Assembly (NCBI RefSeq): GCF_023015625.1
Contig: NZ_JALKAH010000001.1
Span: 620,001-684,000, forward strand
Reading direction: 5' to 3'
DNA from: Yoonia sp. F2084L
GTDB taxonomy: Bacteria > Pseudomonadota > Alphaproteobacteria > Rhodobacterales > Rhodobacteraceae
Length of the DNA: 64,000 nucleotides
How positions within the stretch are numbered: position 1 is the first letter of the stretch; every line of letters begins with the position of its first letter. The notes under the pieces are model-generated. The model did not search any database. It saw nothing but the letters and a program-made list of their open reading frames with translations, and had not been told where the DNA came from. Below are positions 1 to 13,407 of this stretch, one piece after another. The position numbers and the translations under genes were made by a program.

Positions 1-1
1 T

Positions 2-2257
2 AACTACGACGGCAAGGACCGCGAACCCACGGTTCTGCCTGCCCGCTATCCCAATATGCTGGTTAATGGCGCTGGCGGTATTGCGGTGGGTATGGCCACC
101 AACATTCCACCGCATAATCTGGGCGAAGTTGTGGATGCCACGCTGGCCCTGATCGACAGCCCCGATATGTCGATTGAAGAGCTGATCGAATACATCCCTG
201 CCCCCGATTTCCCCACTGGCGGGATCATTCTGGGCCGCTCTGGTGCGCGCAAGGCTTATCTTGAAGGACGCGGTTCCGTCATCGTCCGTGCGAAAACGGC
301 CGTCGAGGAAATCCGCAAGGATCGCTATGCGATTGTAATCAATGAGATTCCCTATCAGGTGAATAAGGCCGCGATGATCGACAAGATCGCTGAGGCCGCG
401 CGCGATAAGAAGATCGATGGCATCGCCCATGTGCAGGACGAATCCGACCGCAATGGTGTGCGTGTCGTCGTTGAACTCAAGCGTGATGCGACGGCTGAGG
501 TGGTTCTGAACCAACTTTTCCGCTTTACCCCGATGCAAACCTATTTTGGCTGTAACATGCTGGCGCTGAACGGCGGCAAGCCCGAACAGCTGACATTGCG
601 CGCTTTCCTGACCGCATTTGTAGACTTCCGCGAAGAGGTTGTCGCCCGCCGCACCGCGTTTGAACTGCGCAAAGCGCGCGAGCGGTCGCATCTTTTGTGT
701 GGTCTGGCTGTCGCCGTCACGAATATCGACGAAGTGGTCGCCACGATCCGGTCGTCCGCCGATGCAGCAACCGCGCGCGAAAAGCTGATGACGCGCCGCT
801 GGCCAGCCGAGGCGATCCTGGAATATATCAAGCTGATTGACGATCCGACCCATCCGGCCAATGAAGATGGCACATATAACCTGTCCGAAGCCCAAGCGCG
901 CGCGATCCTTGAGTTGCGCTTGCAGCGTCTGACGCAGATTGGTGTGAAAGAGGTCACAGACGAACTGCAGGAATTGGCCGGCAAGATACGGGAATATCTT
1001 GATATTCTGTCTTCTCGCGAACGCATCATGCAGATCATCCGCGATGAATTGACAGAAGTTCGTGACCTTTTCGCCGTCCCCCGCCGCACCGAGATTGTCG
1101 ACTGGTCCGGCGACATGGAAGACGAAGACCTGATCGAAAAAGAGGACATGGTCGTAACCGTGACCTCTGGCGGCTACATAAAACGCACCGCACTTGCCGA
1201 TTTCCGCGCGCAGCGGCGTGGTGGTAAGGGGCTGTCATCGATGGCGACCAAAGAAGAGGACGTGGTCACCACCCTCTTTGTGGCCAATACACATACGCCG
1301 CTTTTGTTCTTCACGACTGACGGAATGGTCTATAAGCTGAAAACATGGCGCCTGCCGCTGGGCAGCCGCACGGCAAAAGGCAAGGCGATCGTGAATATCC
1401 TGCCCATTCCGCAGGGTGTTTCCATTGCCGCCATCATGCCGGTCGACCGCCCCGAGGAAGAGTGGGATGACCTGCAAGTGGTCTTCGCGACCTCTGCCGG
1501 CACGGTGCGCCGCAACAAACTGTCAGATTTTGCCAACGTTATGCGAAATGGCAAGATTGCGATGAAGTTTGAAGATGAACACGCCGACACAACGCTGATC
1601 AATGCGCGGATCGCATCCAATGATGACGATGTGATGTTGGTCACGGACTCAGGCCGCGCAATCCGCTTCCCTGCGACCGACGTGCGCGTGTTCAATTCGC
1701 GCAGTTCGGTTGGTGTGCGCGGGATCAGACTGCAAGGTAACGATAAAGTTGTCTCCATGTCGATCATTCGCCACTTCAAGGCTGATGCCGAAGAACGGGC
1801 CGCCTATCTGAAAATGCGCCGCGCGATGGCCGGTCTCGCAGATGAAGCCGAGAATGAAGACGATGAAGACGTTACCGCCGGGGCGATCAGCCAAGAACGC
1901 TATGCGGAAATGTCGGCGGCAGAAAACCTGATCCTGACGATTTCGGCCAAAGGCTCTGGTAAGCTGTCGTCCAGCCATGACTATCCCGTGCGGGGACGTG
2001 GCGGCATGGGTGTCGCTGCCATGGATAAGGCGATGCGCGGCGGACCACTGGTGACGTCCTTCCCGGTCGAATTGTCAGATCAAATCATGCTGGTGACATC
2101 CACCGGCCAGTCTATCCGCGTCCCGATCGAAGGAATTTCCTTCCGCTCACGCGGGGCCGGTGGCGTAAAGGTCTTTGATACAGGCAAAGGCGAAACAGTT
2201 GTCAGCGTTGCGTGGATTGCTGACCAAGGAGACGAAGAAGACACTGTGGAAGAGTAA
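2..2257 (+). CDS. gyrA: DNA gyrase subunit A, 5'-truncated by the window edge
   Basis: This is subunit A of the ATP-dependent type II topoisomerase that introduces negative supercoils (A2B2 complex, cytoplasm). The frame is open from base 2 and begins with [18 protein letters not shown], a segment that in E. coli GyrA lies some 40 residues after the catalytic Tyr122. About 160-170 codons, including that tyrosine, are therefore upstream of the window. The tail is complete: the beta-pinwheel carries the GyrA box QRRGGKG (bases 1211-1231), which separates gyrase from ParC. A Glu/Asp-rich insertion lies near bases 1840-1880, and the protein ends in an acidic tail (DEEDTVEE). The next gene starts 81 bases downstream on the same strand; the gap holds only a weak inverted repeat (AGGCCTT, 2259-2265, with AAGGCCT, 2285-2291). 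Confidence 0.97.
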   Translation, partial: NYDGKDREPTVLPARYPNMLVNGAGGIAVGMATNIPPHNLGEVVDATLALIDSPDMSIEELIEYIPAPDFPTGGIILGRSGARKAYLEGRGSVIVRAKTAVEEIRKDRYAIVINEIPYQVNKAAMIDKIAEAARDKKIDGIAHVQDESDRNGVRVVVELKRDATAEVVLNQLFRFTPMQTYFGCNMLALNGGKPEQLTLRAFLTAFVDFREEVVARRTAFELRKARERSHLLCGLAVAVTNIDEVVATIRSSADAATAREKLMTRRWPAEAILEYIKLIDDPTHPANEDGTYNLSEAQARAILELRLQRLTQIGVKEVTDELQELAGKIREYLDILSSRERIMQIIRDELTEVRDLFAVPRRTEIVDWSGDMEDEDLIEKEDMVVTVTSGGYIKRTALADFRAQRRGGKGLSSMATKEEDVVTTLFVANTHTPLLFFTTDGMVYKLKTWRLPLGSRTAKGKAIVNILPIPQGVSIAAIMPVDRPEEEWDDLQVVFATSAGTVRRNKLSDFANVMRNGKIAMKFEDEHADTTLINARIASNDDDVMLVTDSGRAIRFPATDVRVFNSRSSVGVRGIRLQGNDKVVSMSIIRHFKADAEERAAYLKMRRAMAGLADEAENEDDEDVTAGAISQERYAEMSAAENLILTISAKGSGKLSSSHDYPVRGRGGMGVAAMDKAMRGGPLVTSFPVELSDQIMLVTSTGQSIRVPIEGISFRSRGAGGVKVFDTGKGETVVSVAWIADQGDEEDTVEE

Positions 2258-2338
2258 CAGGCCTTCCACACAAAAAGGGTCAAAAAGGCCTAAAATAAGG
2301 GTGCCCAGCACTCCAACATAAACAAATGAGGTATCGAG

Positions 2339-3061
2339 ATGTTAAAGAAATTGCTTCTATCGACGGCATTGGTCGCGGGCTTTGGCACGACCGGGTTTGC
2401 CCAAGGGTTCAGCGGTGCGGAACTCGGGATTGAATATCGTGACGTGACGGATGTTGATGGTTTTGGCAGCACGACGTATTTTGGCTCTGCCGAATTTGAC
2501 GCATTTTATGGCGTTTCAGTTGCGGTCGATGCCACAACATATGACTTTGAGCTGGGCCCATCGGGTGTCGCCAATCTGACCACTCACGTCTTTTACCAAG
2601 TGAACCCATCAACCGCCGTTGGCTTCTTTGCCGGCGCTGACTTTGCTGATGGGGACAGCAGCAGCATGATTGGTGCCGAGTTCAAATATGATTTCGGCTT
2701 TGGTGATGCTGAAGGCTACTTTGGCAGTGCCGGAGACGGCATTGGCCGGGATCTGACGATTTATGGTCTGGGCGGAACATATGGCATCGCGGACGGCTTT
2801 GATTTTGCCGTGAACCTTGATGCCTACACTGGCGACGGCTTTTCAGCCGCGGCGCTTGAAATCGGCGGTTTTTACACATTGCCACAAGGACCGAAGTTCG
2901 GCGCAACGATTGGTTTGCTTGATATCGAAGAGCCGACTGGCGATTCAGAAGAAACCACTTTTGGCATTCAAGCCAGCATCGCGCTTGGACCAAATGGCGG
3001 TACGACCTTTGGCAGGCGCAGCGCGAACGAAGCAGTCAAGGCCAGCCCGCCCTCGCCATAA
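2339..3061 (+). CDS. Secreted outer-membrane beta-barrel-like protein, 240 aa
   Basis: The product is not a family I can name. It has a clean Sec signal peptide (KKLLLSTALVAGFGTTGFAQ, cleavage after about residue 21). The mature part is rich in Gly, Asp, Phe and Tyr, with alternating patterns such as AEFKYDFGFGDAEGYFG, typical of a small outer-membrane barrel. A GAGG ribosome-binding sequence lies 8 bases before the ATG. The C-terminal GPNGGTTF resembles GPKGGTFT in the next gene, so the two are probably distant paralogues. Unlike that neighbour it does not end in an aromatic residue but in a Pro/Ser tail, which is unusual for a BAM-inserted barrel. It could be a porin-like or periplasmic surface protein. 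Confidence 0.75.
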   Translation: MLKKLLLSTALVAGFGTTGFAQGFSGAELGIEYRDVTDVDGFGSTTYFGSAEFDAFYGVSVAVDATTYDFELGPSGVANLTTHVFYQVNPSTAVGFFAGADFADGDSSSMIGAEFKYDFGFGDAEGYFGSAGDGIGRDLTIYGLGGTYGIADGFDFAVNLDAYTGDGFSAAALEIGGFYTLPQGPKFGATIGLLDIEEPTGDSEETTFGIQASIALGPNGGTTFGRRSANEAVKASPPSP

Positions 3062-3071
3062 ATATCAACAA

Positions 3072-3098
3072 AACATCCCGCTGTAACAGCGGGGTGTT
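3072..3098 (+). terminator. Hairpin after the first barrel gene
   Basis: AACATCCCGCTG (3072-3083) and CAGCGGGGTGTT (3087-3098) can pair over about 12 positions, with wobbles, around a TAA loop. No clear T-run follows, so this is a possible but not canonical terminator for the gene ending at 3061. Confidence 0.45.
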
Positions 3099-3223
3099 CT
3101 GTAAAAATATGGTAAGTTGTGACGCCAAAAGTACAGTTTGGATATTTTGGATTTTGGTCATTTGCGTTTTGCGCAACCTCAGGGTTAATGGCGGTGGGTG
3201 GTTTTTTTGAGATGGGTAATAGG

Positions 3224-4009
3224 ATGATATATAAGAGCATTTTGACCGCGTTCATCGTGGCAACGACGGCAACACCTCTGATGGCGCAAGGCATCTCTGG
3301 CATTTCCGTCGAATGGGGTTCGACCGTCTTGACGGAAGATGATCGCGACTTTGGTATGGGTGACCTGAAAGGGACCGCTGAAGTCAGCCTAGGCACGCAA
3401 TTTGCCCTTGGCGCGAGCCTTGGGATCTATGCTTTCACTGGCGATGATATCCCGTTTGATGACGGCGAGTTGGATACAACCAGCTTTACACTTCACGGCC
3501 TGTATCTGCCCTCTCCTGACACTGCGTTCGGGCTTTTTGTGACATCGGAATCAGCTGATTATCTGGATGATCCGGTCAACGCCATCGGGGTGGAGTTTGG
3601 CGCGCTGACACAAACATCCAAGTTTGATGTCTACTACGGCATCACTGATTTGGAATTTGGCGATGACGAATATACATTCGGCGGCTTTAGTGCCGAGTTT
3701 GGAAGCGGCCAGGGATGGAATGGCGGCTTTACATATGACGCATTTTCACCGGTTCTGATTAGCGTCATCGAAACTGGTTCAATCATCGAAGGCCGCCGCA
3801 CCAACTATGCATTCCATGCCGGTTATGACTTCAGCAACGGGGTCGGTATCACTGCATCCATTGGACGCATCGGACTTTCCGGCGAAGAGGACGACGTTGA
3901 AATCGTTGCCCAAGATCCGCAATCGTACTTCGGACTGCGCGTTGACTATAACTTCGGCCCCAAAGGCGGAACATTTACGGATAACCGGACATTTCTTGGT
4001 ATCTTCTAA
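3224..4009 (+). CDS. Secreted outer-membrane beta-barrel-like protein, 261 aa
   Basis: Start chosen at ATG 3224, preceded by GAGATGGG and giving a normal signal peptide (MIYKSILTAFIVATTATPLMAQ). The frame stays open to 3119, but that longer start would place the signal peptide internally. The mature protein is about 240 residues, with Gly/Asp-rich alternating strands (for example EFGDDEYTFGGFSAEFGSG), and it ends in FLGIF, a terminal Phe as expected for an outer-membrane barrel. Its GPKGGTFT near the C terminus matches GPNGGTTF in the upstream gene, which suggests an old duplication. A strong terminator follows. The function is unknown to me. Confidence 0.75.
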   Translation: MIYKSILTAFIVATTATPLMAQGISGISVEWGSTVLTEDDRDFGMGDLKGTAEVSLGTQFALGASLGIYAFTGDDIPFDDGELDTTSFTLHGLYLPSPDTAFGLFVTSESADYLDDPVNAIGVEFGALTQTSKFDVYYGITDLEFGDDEYTFGGFSAEFGSGQGWNGGFTYDAFSPVLISVIETGSIIEGRRTNYAFHAGYDFSNGVGITASIGRIGLSGEEDDVEIVAQDPQSYFGLRVDYNFGPKGGTFTDNRTFLGIF

Positions 4010-4033
4010 GCAACCCGACGCTATCGTAATTTT

Positions 4034-4069
4034 AAGACCCGCGGCATGTTGCTGCGGGTCTTTTCTTTT
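4034..4069 (+). terminator. Rho-independent terminator after the second barrel gene
   Basis: AAGACCCGC (4034-4042) pairs with GCGGGTCTT (4054-4062) and is followed by a T-rich run to 4069. It separates the barrel genes from trmFO. Confidence 0.85.
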
Positions 4070-4095
4070 GGCCTCGCCCGGATTAGATCGACAGC

Positions 4096-5451
4096 ATGCA
4101 ACAGACATTGAACATCATTGGCGGCGGTATGGCCGGATCTGAGGCGGCCTGGCAGGCAGCAAACGCCGGGCTAAAGGTCGTGATCCATGAAATGCGGCCC
4201 AAGGTGGAAACCTTCGCGCATCGCACCGGGAACCTGGGCGAAATGGTATGCTCGAACTCTTTCCGGTCTGACGACCATGAGCAGAACGCCGTAGGTTTGC
4301 TGCATTGGGAAATGATGCAAGCGAATGGTTTGATCATGCAGACAGCCTACCGTCATCGGCTGCCGGCGGGTGGTGCTTTGGCAGTGGATCGTGATCCGTT
4401 TGCGGAAAGTGTGACTGCGGCGCTCAAGGCGCATCCAAACATCACGGTGTCTTATGACGAAGTGACGGAACTGCCGCGCGAAGGGCAATGGATTGTGGCA
4501 ACTGGCCCGCTGACATCAGGTGCTTTAGCGGCGGCCATTCAGGCGGAAACCAGTGCCGAGGCGCTTGCCTTTTTTGATGCCATCGCCCCCATTGTCTATC
4601 ATGACAGCATCAATATGGATACCGCATGGATGCAATCACGCTATGACAAAGGCGAGACTGAGGAAGAGCGAACCGCCTACTTGAACTGTCCGATGACCAA
4701 GGACCAGTATGAAGCGTTCATTGATGCCCTTCTAGCCGCCGACAAGACCGAGTTCAAAGAAGGCGAAACGGCCGGGTACTTTGACGGTTGTTTGCCGATT
4801 GAGGTGATGGCGGAGCGTGGCCGCGAAACCCTGCGCTTTGGTCCAATGAAGCCTGTTGGTTTGACCAACGCCAACGATCCCACCAACAAACCCTATGCGG
4901 TCGTGCAACTGCGCCGCGATAATGCGTTGGGTACGCTTTACAATATCGTCGGCTTTCAGACAAAGATGAAGTATGGCGCACAGAAGGCTGTTTTTAAAAC
5001 AATACCTGGTTTGGAGGATGCGGAGTTTGCGCGCCTTGGTGGCATCCATCGCAATACGTTCATTAACTCACCCACGCTGCTTGACGATCAGATGCGCCTG
5101 CGTAGTCGCCCCAATATCCGCTTTGCTGGGCAAATCACTGGTGTTGAAGGCTATGTCGAAAGTGCTGCAATGGGACTGTTGGCAGGCCGTATGGCCGTGG
5201 CAGAGATGACAGGCCAAACGCTGAACCCGGTGCCAAATATGACGGCAATGGGCGCGCTTGTCACGCATATCACAGGCGGCGCTGAGGCGAAGACTTTTCA
5301 GCCGATGAACGTGAACTTTGGCCTGTTCCCCCCACTTGAGGGCGTCAAAAGCGGACGGCGCAACCGTAAGGATCGCTACAAAGCCTACACGGACCGCGCC
5401 AAAGCCGAATGGCAGGCCTGGCTTGGGCAGTCAGCACTGGACGCCGCCTGA
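4096..5451 (+). CDS. trmFO: Methylenetetrahydrofolate-tRNA-(uracil-54-C5)-methyltransferase TrmFO
   Basis: A folate- and FAD-dependent enzyme that makes ribothymidine (m5U54) in the tRNA T-loop. The 451-residue length is normal for the family. The N-terminal FAD-binding motif GGGMAG is at residues 9-14. Two cysteines known to matter in the family are visible: C52 (VCSNSF) and C232 ([12 protein letters not shown]). The GidA/TrmFO-type core ([18 protein letters not shown]) is intact. It is followed after 22 bases by a methyltransferase gene and then gluQ, so the run carries two tRNA-modification enzymes. Confidence 0.97.
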   Translation: MQQTLNIIGGGMAGSEAAWQAANAGLKVVIHEMRPKVETFAHRTGNLGEMVCSNSFRSDDHEQNAVGLLHWEMMQANGLIMQTAYRHRLPAGGALAVDRDPFAESVTAALKAHPNITVSYDEVTELPREGQWIVATGPLTSGALAAAIQAETSAEALAFFDAIAPIVYHDSINMDTAWMQSRYDKGETEEERTAYLNCPMTKDQYEAFIDALLAADKTEFKEGETAGYFDGCLPIEVMAERGRETLRFGPMKPVGLTNANDPTNKPYAVVQLRRDNALGTLYNIVGFQTKMKYGAQKAVFKTIPGLEDAEFARLGGIHRNTFINSPTLLDDQMRLRSRPNIRFAGQITGVEGYVESAAMGLLAGRMAVAEMTGQTLNPVPNMTAMGALVTHITGGAEAKTFQPMNVNFGLFPPLEGVKSGRRNRKDRYKAYTDRAKAEWQAWLGQSALDAA

Positions 5452-5473
5452 CGCCTGCTTCTAGATTGAGCGT

Positions 5474-6091
5474 ATGACCAAGAAAAAGGAAGTCCTGCGC
5501 CCGTCCCTTTGGACCCCGCGCCCTGTCGATGAAACCATCGCTGTCTACGCTGACTGGGCGGAAAACTATGATGCGGAGGTTTCAGCACGCGGCTATCGCA
5601 CCCCGGATCGGTTGGCGGCAGCATTGGCTGATCACGCGGCTTTGGACCAAGTGGTGCTGGATTTCGGATGTGGAACAGGCATCGGCGGTGCCGCGTTGCG
5701 CCGTGCTGGTTTTGAAACAATCGACGGCACCGATGTCACCGCAGAAATGCTTGAAAAAGCCGCATCGCGGGGGATTTACCGCAAAACCTGGCACAGCGCG
5801 CCTGACGATATGGGGTTTGCGGCTGGTACCTATCCGATCATCGCAGCCGTTGGTGTGATCAGCCTTGGGGCTGCTCCGGCGGGCGTTCTGGCCCCTCTCG
5901 TCGCGCAACTGGCTGCGGGTGGTTTACTGGGCCTGTCTTTCAACGATCCCACATTGGCCGATCCATCATACGCCGATGCATTGCAGGCAGAGGTCACACA
6001 AGGCCATGCCGAGGTGATCTTTCGCGAGCATGGTCCGCATCTGGATGATGTCGACATGGGCGCGGACGTTATCATACTGCGCCGCCTGTGA
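5474..6091 (+). CDS. Class I SAM-dependent methyltransferase, 205 aa
   Basis: A Rossmann-fold methyltransferase. Motif I is VLDFGCGTGIGG (about residues 61-72), followed by the acidic motif II loop around GTDVTAEMLEKA. The start of the protein (WAENYDAEVSARGY) resembles Williams-Beuren-type or UbiE-like small-molecule methyltransferases. The substrate cannot be read from the sequence. Its stop overlaps the GTG start of gluQ (GTGA), so the two are translationally coupled. Confidence 0.88.
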   Translation: MTKKKEVLRPSLWTPRPVDETIAVYADWAENYDAEVSARGYRTPDRLAAALADHAALDQVVLDFGCGTGIGGAALRRAGFETIDGTDVTAEMLEKAASRGIYRKTWHSAPDDMGFAAGTYPIIAAVGVISLGAAPAGVLAPLVAQLAAGGLLGLSFNDPTLADPSYADALQAEVTQGHAEVIFREHGPHLDDVDMGADVIILRRL

Positions 6092-6981
6092 TCACACGGT
6101 TTGCACCATCGCCCACGGGGCCGCTGCACTTGGGGCATGCGTACTCAGCGATGCTGGCGCATGACATGGCGATGGACGCAAACGGCACGTTCCTTTTGCG
6201 TATCGAGGATATTGATCAATCACGCGCACGGCCCGAATGGGAGGCGCAGATTTATGACGACCTGCGCTGGTTGGGGCTGTGGTGGCCGGAACCCGTGATG
6301 CGACAATCCGAACGACAGGCGGCTTATGAAACAGCGCTGGACCGTCTTTGGAACGATGTGTTGCTTTACCCGTGCCATTGTTCACGACGGGACATCGAAA
6401 CAGCCGCCAGCGCACCACAGGAAGGTGCCACGATGGGACCCGATGGGATCGTTTATCCGGGCACCTGCGCTGGCAGCGTTGACCCTTATGACCCCGGTCC
6501 GCGTCCCAATGACGTGCCGCTGCGACTTGATATGACCAAAGCAACACGGTTGGTGTGTAAACATCGCGTCGTACCCGACGCGCCTTGGACCCATGTGCTT
6601 GGCTTTGAAGAAATGCTTCATGGCAAAAGGCGCATGATCACCGTAACCCAAGAGGAAATGCTGCGGTCAATCGGCGACGTGGTTCTATCGCGGCGTGATA
6701 TGGGAACGTCATATCATCTTAGCGTGGTTGTCGATGATGCGGCGCAAGGGATAACAGATGTGGTGCGTGGTTCGGACCTGTTTGATGCAACGCCAATTCA
6801 CGTTACCCTGCAAAAGCTGCTTGGTTTGCCTACCCCGCGGTATCATCATCACCGCTTGATCCGCGACGACAACGGCAAAAGGCTGGCAAAACGGGATGAT
6901 GCGCGTGCCTTGTCAAAGTTTCGCGCTGAGGGCGCAACACCAAATGATATCAGGCGCTTAGTAGGGCTTACGGAAGTTTGA
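6088..6981 (+). CDS. gluQ: Glutamyl-Q tRNA(Asp) synthetase
   Basis: GluQ-RS, a catalytic-domain-only relative of glutamyl-tRNA synthetase that attaches glutamate to queuosine at position 34 of tRNA(Asp). It begins with the class I motif [12 protein letters not shown] (HIGH-type HLGH at residues 14-17) and has a KMSKS-like KRLAKRD near the end. The zinc site is complete: C96 and C98 (PCHCSRRD), Y123 and C127 (VYPGTC). No anticodon-binding domain follows, as expected at 297 residues. The start is GTG, overlapping the preceding stop. The 3' end overlaps convergent hisI by 14 bases. Confidence 0.96.
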   Translation: MITRFAPSPTGPLHLGHAYSAMLAHDMAMDANGTFLLRIEDIDQSRARPEWEAQIYDDLRWLGLWWPEPVMRQSERQAAYETALDRLWNDVLLYPCHCSRRDIETAASAPQEGATMGPDGIVYPGTCAGSVDPYDPGPRPNDVPLRLDMTKATRLVCKHRVVPDAPWTHVLGFEEMLHGKRRMITVTQEEMLRSIGDVVLSRRDMGTSYHLSVVVDDAAQGITDVVRGSDLFDATPIHVTLQKLLGLPTPRYHHHRLIRDDNGKRLAKRDDARALSKFRAEGATPNDIRRLVGLTEV

Positions 6982-7324
6982 CGACTTCAACTTCGTCGCC
7001 GCCTTGCACTTCGGTGTAAAAGCAGGTGCGCCGTCCGGTGTGGCACGCGGCCCCGGTTTGATTGACCGTGACCAGCAGGCAATCACGGTCACAATCCACA
7101 CGGAAATTGACCAACTCTTGCGTATGACCGCTTGTCGCGCCTTTGATCCAGAACTCTTGCCGGGATCGCGACCAATATGTCACGCGGCCCGTTTGCAATG
7201 TCTGTGCAACCGCCTCCGCGTTCATCCACGCCATCATCAGCACTTCACCTGTTGTGGCATCCTGTGCGATGGCGGGGATAAGGCCTGCATCGTTATAGCG
7301 CAGTGTCGCGGGGTCAAACGGCAT
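6968..7324 (-). CDS. hisI: Phosphoribosyl-AMP cyclohydrolase
   Basis: Third step of histidine synthesis: opens the purine ring of phosphoribosyl-AMP. The stand-alone 118-residue form has the metal-binding DxDxD-type motif (D77, D79, D81 in VDCDRDC) and the zinc cysteines C94 and C101 ([10 protein letters not shown]). An ATG 33 bases further upstream (7357) is possible, but 7324 has AAAGG at a good distance and fits the family start MPFDPATL. It overlaps gluQ at the 3' ends and is divergent from the IscU-like gene, with about 66 bases between. Confidence 0.95.
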   Translation of the reverse strand: MPFDPATLRYNDAGLIPAIAQDATTGEVLMMAWMNAEAVAQTLQTGRVTYWSRSRQEFWIKGATSGHTQELVNFRVDCDRDCLLVTVNQTGAACHTGRRTCFYTEVQGGDEVEVVKLP

Positions 7325-7390
7325 GTCGAAAACCTTTGCAAGCGGGTCGGTCGGCACTATCTAATGAAGGGCAAGCAAAAGGGCAACGCG

Positions 7391-7837
7391 ATGTCGGCGG
7401 AAAACGATCTGATCAAACTCTACTCCGGGCGCATTCTGGCGCTGGCTGCTGACATGCCGCGCACGACACGGTTGGATCATCCGACCGCGACAGCCAAGAA
7501 ACGTGCGCCCTTATGCGGGTCCACCGTTACGGTCGATGTGAACATCACCGATGGTGTAATCACCGACTATGGGCAGGATGTGAAAGCTTGCGCCTTGGGA
7601 CAGGCAGCGGCGGCTGTTGTTGGCAAAAGCGTTGTGGGACTGACCCTGGAACAGGTTCAAGCCGGGCGCGATGCGCTTTATGCGATGTTGAAGTCAGACG
7701 GGCCTGTGCCGCCTGCCCCGTTCAGCGATCTTGAGGTTCTGCAACCGGCCAAAGACTACAAGAACCGTCACGCATCCATCATGCTGGCCTTTGATGCCAC
7801 GCTGGATGCATTGCACACCCAACCGGCCTCTGCATAA
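7391..7837 (+). CDS. IscU/NifU-like iron-sulfur scaffold-type protein lacking the third cysteine
   Basis: 148 residues with the NifU N-terminal / IscU fold signature: C42 in PLCGSTVTVDV and C67 in KACALGQAAA. In IscU and SufU a third cysteine sits in the C-terminal helix (RIKCATL-like). The aligned segment here is RHASIML, with serine at 129. Two of the three cluster ligands are thus present and the third is replaced. The long open frame upstream (to 7004) is the shadow of hisI; ATG 7391 with AAAAGGG upstream is the likely start. It may be a carrier or a degenerate paralogue rather than a classic scaffold. Confidence 0.85.
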   Translation: MSAENDLIKLYSGRILALAADMPRTTRLDHPTATAKKRAPLCGSTVTVDVNITDGVITDYGQDVKACALGQAAAAVVGKSVVGLTLEQVQAGRDALYAMLKSDGPVPPAPFSDLEVLQPAKDYKNRHASIMLAFDATLDALHTQPASA

Positions 7838-7871
7838 AAAAACCGCCGCACATCCGGGAAGATGGCGGCGG
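7836..7871 (-). terminator. Rho-independent terminator read from the minus strand
   Basis: CCGCCGC (7843-7849) pairs with GCGGCGG (7865-7871). On the minus strand the stem is followed by seven T (A-run 7836-7842 on the plus strand). It ends a minus-strand transcript, best explained by the small gene at 8015-8137 and possibly recG read-through. It is only a stem without T-run for the plus-strand IscU-like gene. Confidence 0.8.
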
Positions 7872-8014
7872 CAGGTTTGAAACGATCCAGCCCGATCCAG
7901 TGTTCCTTGGGGAGAGGCAAAACCCCCGCATGGGACGTCAGACAGGCAGGTCATCAATCATTGCATTCTTGGGACAGGGCAATGTGATGGACCGGGCCGG
8001 GATCGTCCGGCAGG

Positions 8015-8137
8015 TCAGATCAGCCCGGGCAAGGCCAATCCAACAATCAGCATGACCATCAAAGCAGCTACGCCCAAAGCATCGGCGATAATCGTGTCGC
8101 GAGAACGCGCGATTACTGATTTAATCTCTTCTGCCAT
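8015..8137 (-). CDS. Small single-span membrane protein, 40 aa
   Basis: A complete reading frame of 41 codons with ATG at 8137, TGA at 8015 and a strong ribosome-binding sequence (AAAGGA, 7 bases before ATG). The peptide has a charged N-terminal helix (MAEEIKSVIARSRDTIIADA) followed by about 20 uninterrupted hydrophobic residues (LGVAALMVMLIVGLALPGLI) running to the C terminus. That predicts one membrane span with a cytoplasmic N-terminal tail. A minus-strand terminator lies downstream (7836-7871), and the upstream region carries a perfect GTTC-N7-GTTC LexA-type box (8198-8212) and a near-CtrA site. It is not a family I can name. Size, membrane nature and LexA box recall SOS-induced division inhibitors such as Caulobacter SidA, but that link is inference. 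Confidence 0.7.
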   Translation of the reverse strand: MAEEIKSVIARSRDTIIADALGVAALMVMLIVGLALPGLI

Positions 8138-8180
8138 GATCGTGTTCCTTTAATGTTCTGTTGCCACTTTGTTCTCATAT

Positions 8181-8197
8181 CGTTAACGCCGTGTAAA
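8181..8197 (-). promoter_or_regulatory. Weak CtrA-like site upstream of the 40-aa gene
   Basis: On the minus strand TTTA-CACGGCG-TTAAC matches TTAA-N7-TTAAC at 8 of 9 positions. It sits about 45-60 bases upstream of the small gene, next to the LexA-type box. Confidence 0.35.
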
Positions 8198-8212
8198 GAA
8201 CTTTTGTGGAAC
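8198..8212 (-). promoter_or_regulatory. LexA (SOS) box candidate, GTTC-N7-GTTC
   Basis: The minus strand reads GTTCCACAAAAGTTC, an exact match to the alphaproteobacterial LexA operator GTTC-N7-GTTC. It starts 60 bases upstream of the ATG of the 40-residue membrane protein. A further GTTC lies 6 bases beyond it. By chance about two such matches are expected per 64 kb, so its position is the evidence. Confidence 0.55.
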
Positions 8213-8240
8213 ATTTGAGAACATTTTGTGACGATAAAGG

Positions 8241-12580
<4,340 letters not shown>

Positions 12581-12602
12581 TCACATGGTTCCGTCTGACC
12601 AA

Positions 12603-13316
12603 TCAGGCGTTTACAGCGATCTTTTCGGGCACCGTCACGGGTTCGGGATCGCGCAACACATAGCCACGCCCCCACACGGTTTCGATATAGTTGTCGCCCG
12701 TTGTTGCCTCGCTTAGTTTTTTGCGCAACTTACAGATGAAGACATCAATGATCTTCAGTTCGGGTTCGTCCATGCCGCCATAAAGATGGTTGAGAAACAT
12801 CTCTTTCGTTAGGGTTGTTCCCTTTCGCAGGCTGAGCAGTTCGAGCATTTGGTACTCTTTGCCCGTCAAATGAACCGTGCTGCCTTCGACCTCAACCGTC
12901 TTGGCGTCCAGGTTCACGGCGATCTGCCCGGTCTTGATGATTGACTGCGCATGGCCTTTCGACCGTCGGATAATCGCATGAATACGCGCCACGAGTTCTT
13001 CGCGGTGGAAGGGTTTTGTCAGATAGTCATCTGCGCCAAAACCAAAGCCTTTTAGCTTGCTTTCTGTCCCATCGTCCCCTGAGAGGATCAATATAGGCGT
13101 ATCAATACGGCTAAGACGCAACTGTCGCAGCACCTCGTGACCGTTCATATCGGGCAGGTTCAGATCCAGCAGGATCAGATCGTAATCATACAGCTTCGCC
13201 AGGTCGATCCCTTCTTCGCCCATATCCGTTGCATAGACATTCAGGTTAGCATGGGTCAGCATCAGTTCGATGCTTTTGGACGTTGTTGGGTCATCTTCAA
13301 CCAGCAAAACTCGCAT
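12603..13316 (-). CDS. ctrA: Cell-cycle/motility response regulator CtrA
   Basis: OmpR-type response regulator, 237 residues. The receiver domain has phospho-acceptor D51 ([13 protein letters not shown]), acidic pocket E7-D8-D9 and K in YLTKPF. The winged helix-turn-helix domain ends in [12 protein letters not shown]. In Caulobacter CtrA controls the cell cycle; in Rhodobacterales it is usually non-essential and drives motility, chemotaxis and gene-transfer-agent functions. Start set at MRVLLVEDD (13316). An in-frame ATG at 13373 would run through the operator region. Its upstream gene is sciP, and chpT of the same phosphorelay lies at 32320. Confidence 0.97.
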   Translation of the reverse strand: MRVLLVEDDPTTSKSIELMLTHANLNVYATDMGEEGIDLAKLYDYDLILLDLNLPDMNGHEVLRQLRLSRIDTPILILSGDDGTESKLKGFGFGADDYLTKPFHREELVARIHAIIRRSKGHAQSIIKTGQIAVNLDAKTVEVEGSTVHLTGKEYQMLELLSLRKGTTLTKEMFLNHLYGGMDEPELKIIDVFICKLRKKLSEATTGDNYIETVWGRGYVLRDPEPVTVPEKIAVNA

Positions 13317-13344
13317 AGTACTACTCCGCTCTGAGTTCGGTGCA

Positions 13345-13380
13345 GTTAACCTAAACCAATAAAGGTTAACCACACGTTAC
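13345..13380 (-). promoter_or_regulatory. ctrA upstream operator: GTTAAC inverted repeat and CtrA-like site
   Basis: GTTAACCT (13345-13352) and AGGTTAAC (13363-13370) form an inverted repeat between sciP and ctrA. Overlapping it, the minus strand reads GTAA-CGTGTGG-TTAACC (13364-13380), 8 of 9 positions of TTAA-N7-TTAAC. Autoregulation of ctrA through such sites is known in alphaproteobacteria. Confidence 0.6.
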
Positions 13381-13407
13381 CACCCCCGTACTATGTCGCA
13401 CTTCTAC

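Noticed and set aside
541..1149. 202-codon minus-strand frame inside gyrA
   Set aside because: Serine/arginine-rich antisense shadow of the gyrase coding sequence.
2259..2291. AGGCCTT ... AAGGCCT inverted repeat after gyrA as a terminator
   Set aside because: The loop is 19 bases and no T-run follows; too weak to call.
7004..7390. N-terminal extension of the IscU-like gene
   Set aside because: This part is antisense to hisI, and the IscU fold starts at 7391 with its own ribosome-binding site.
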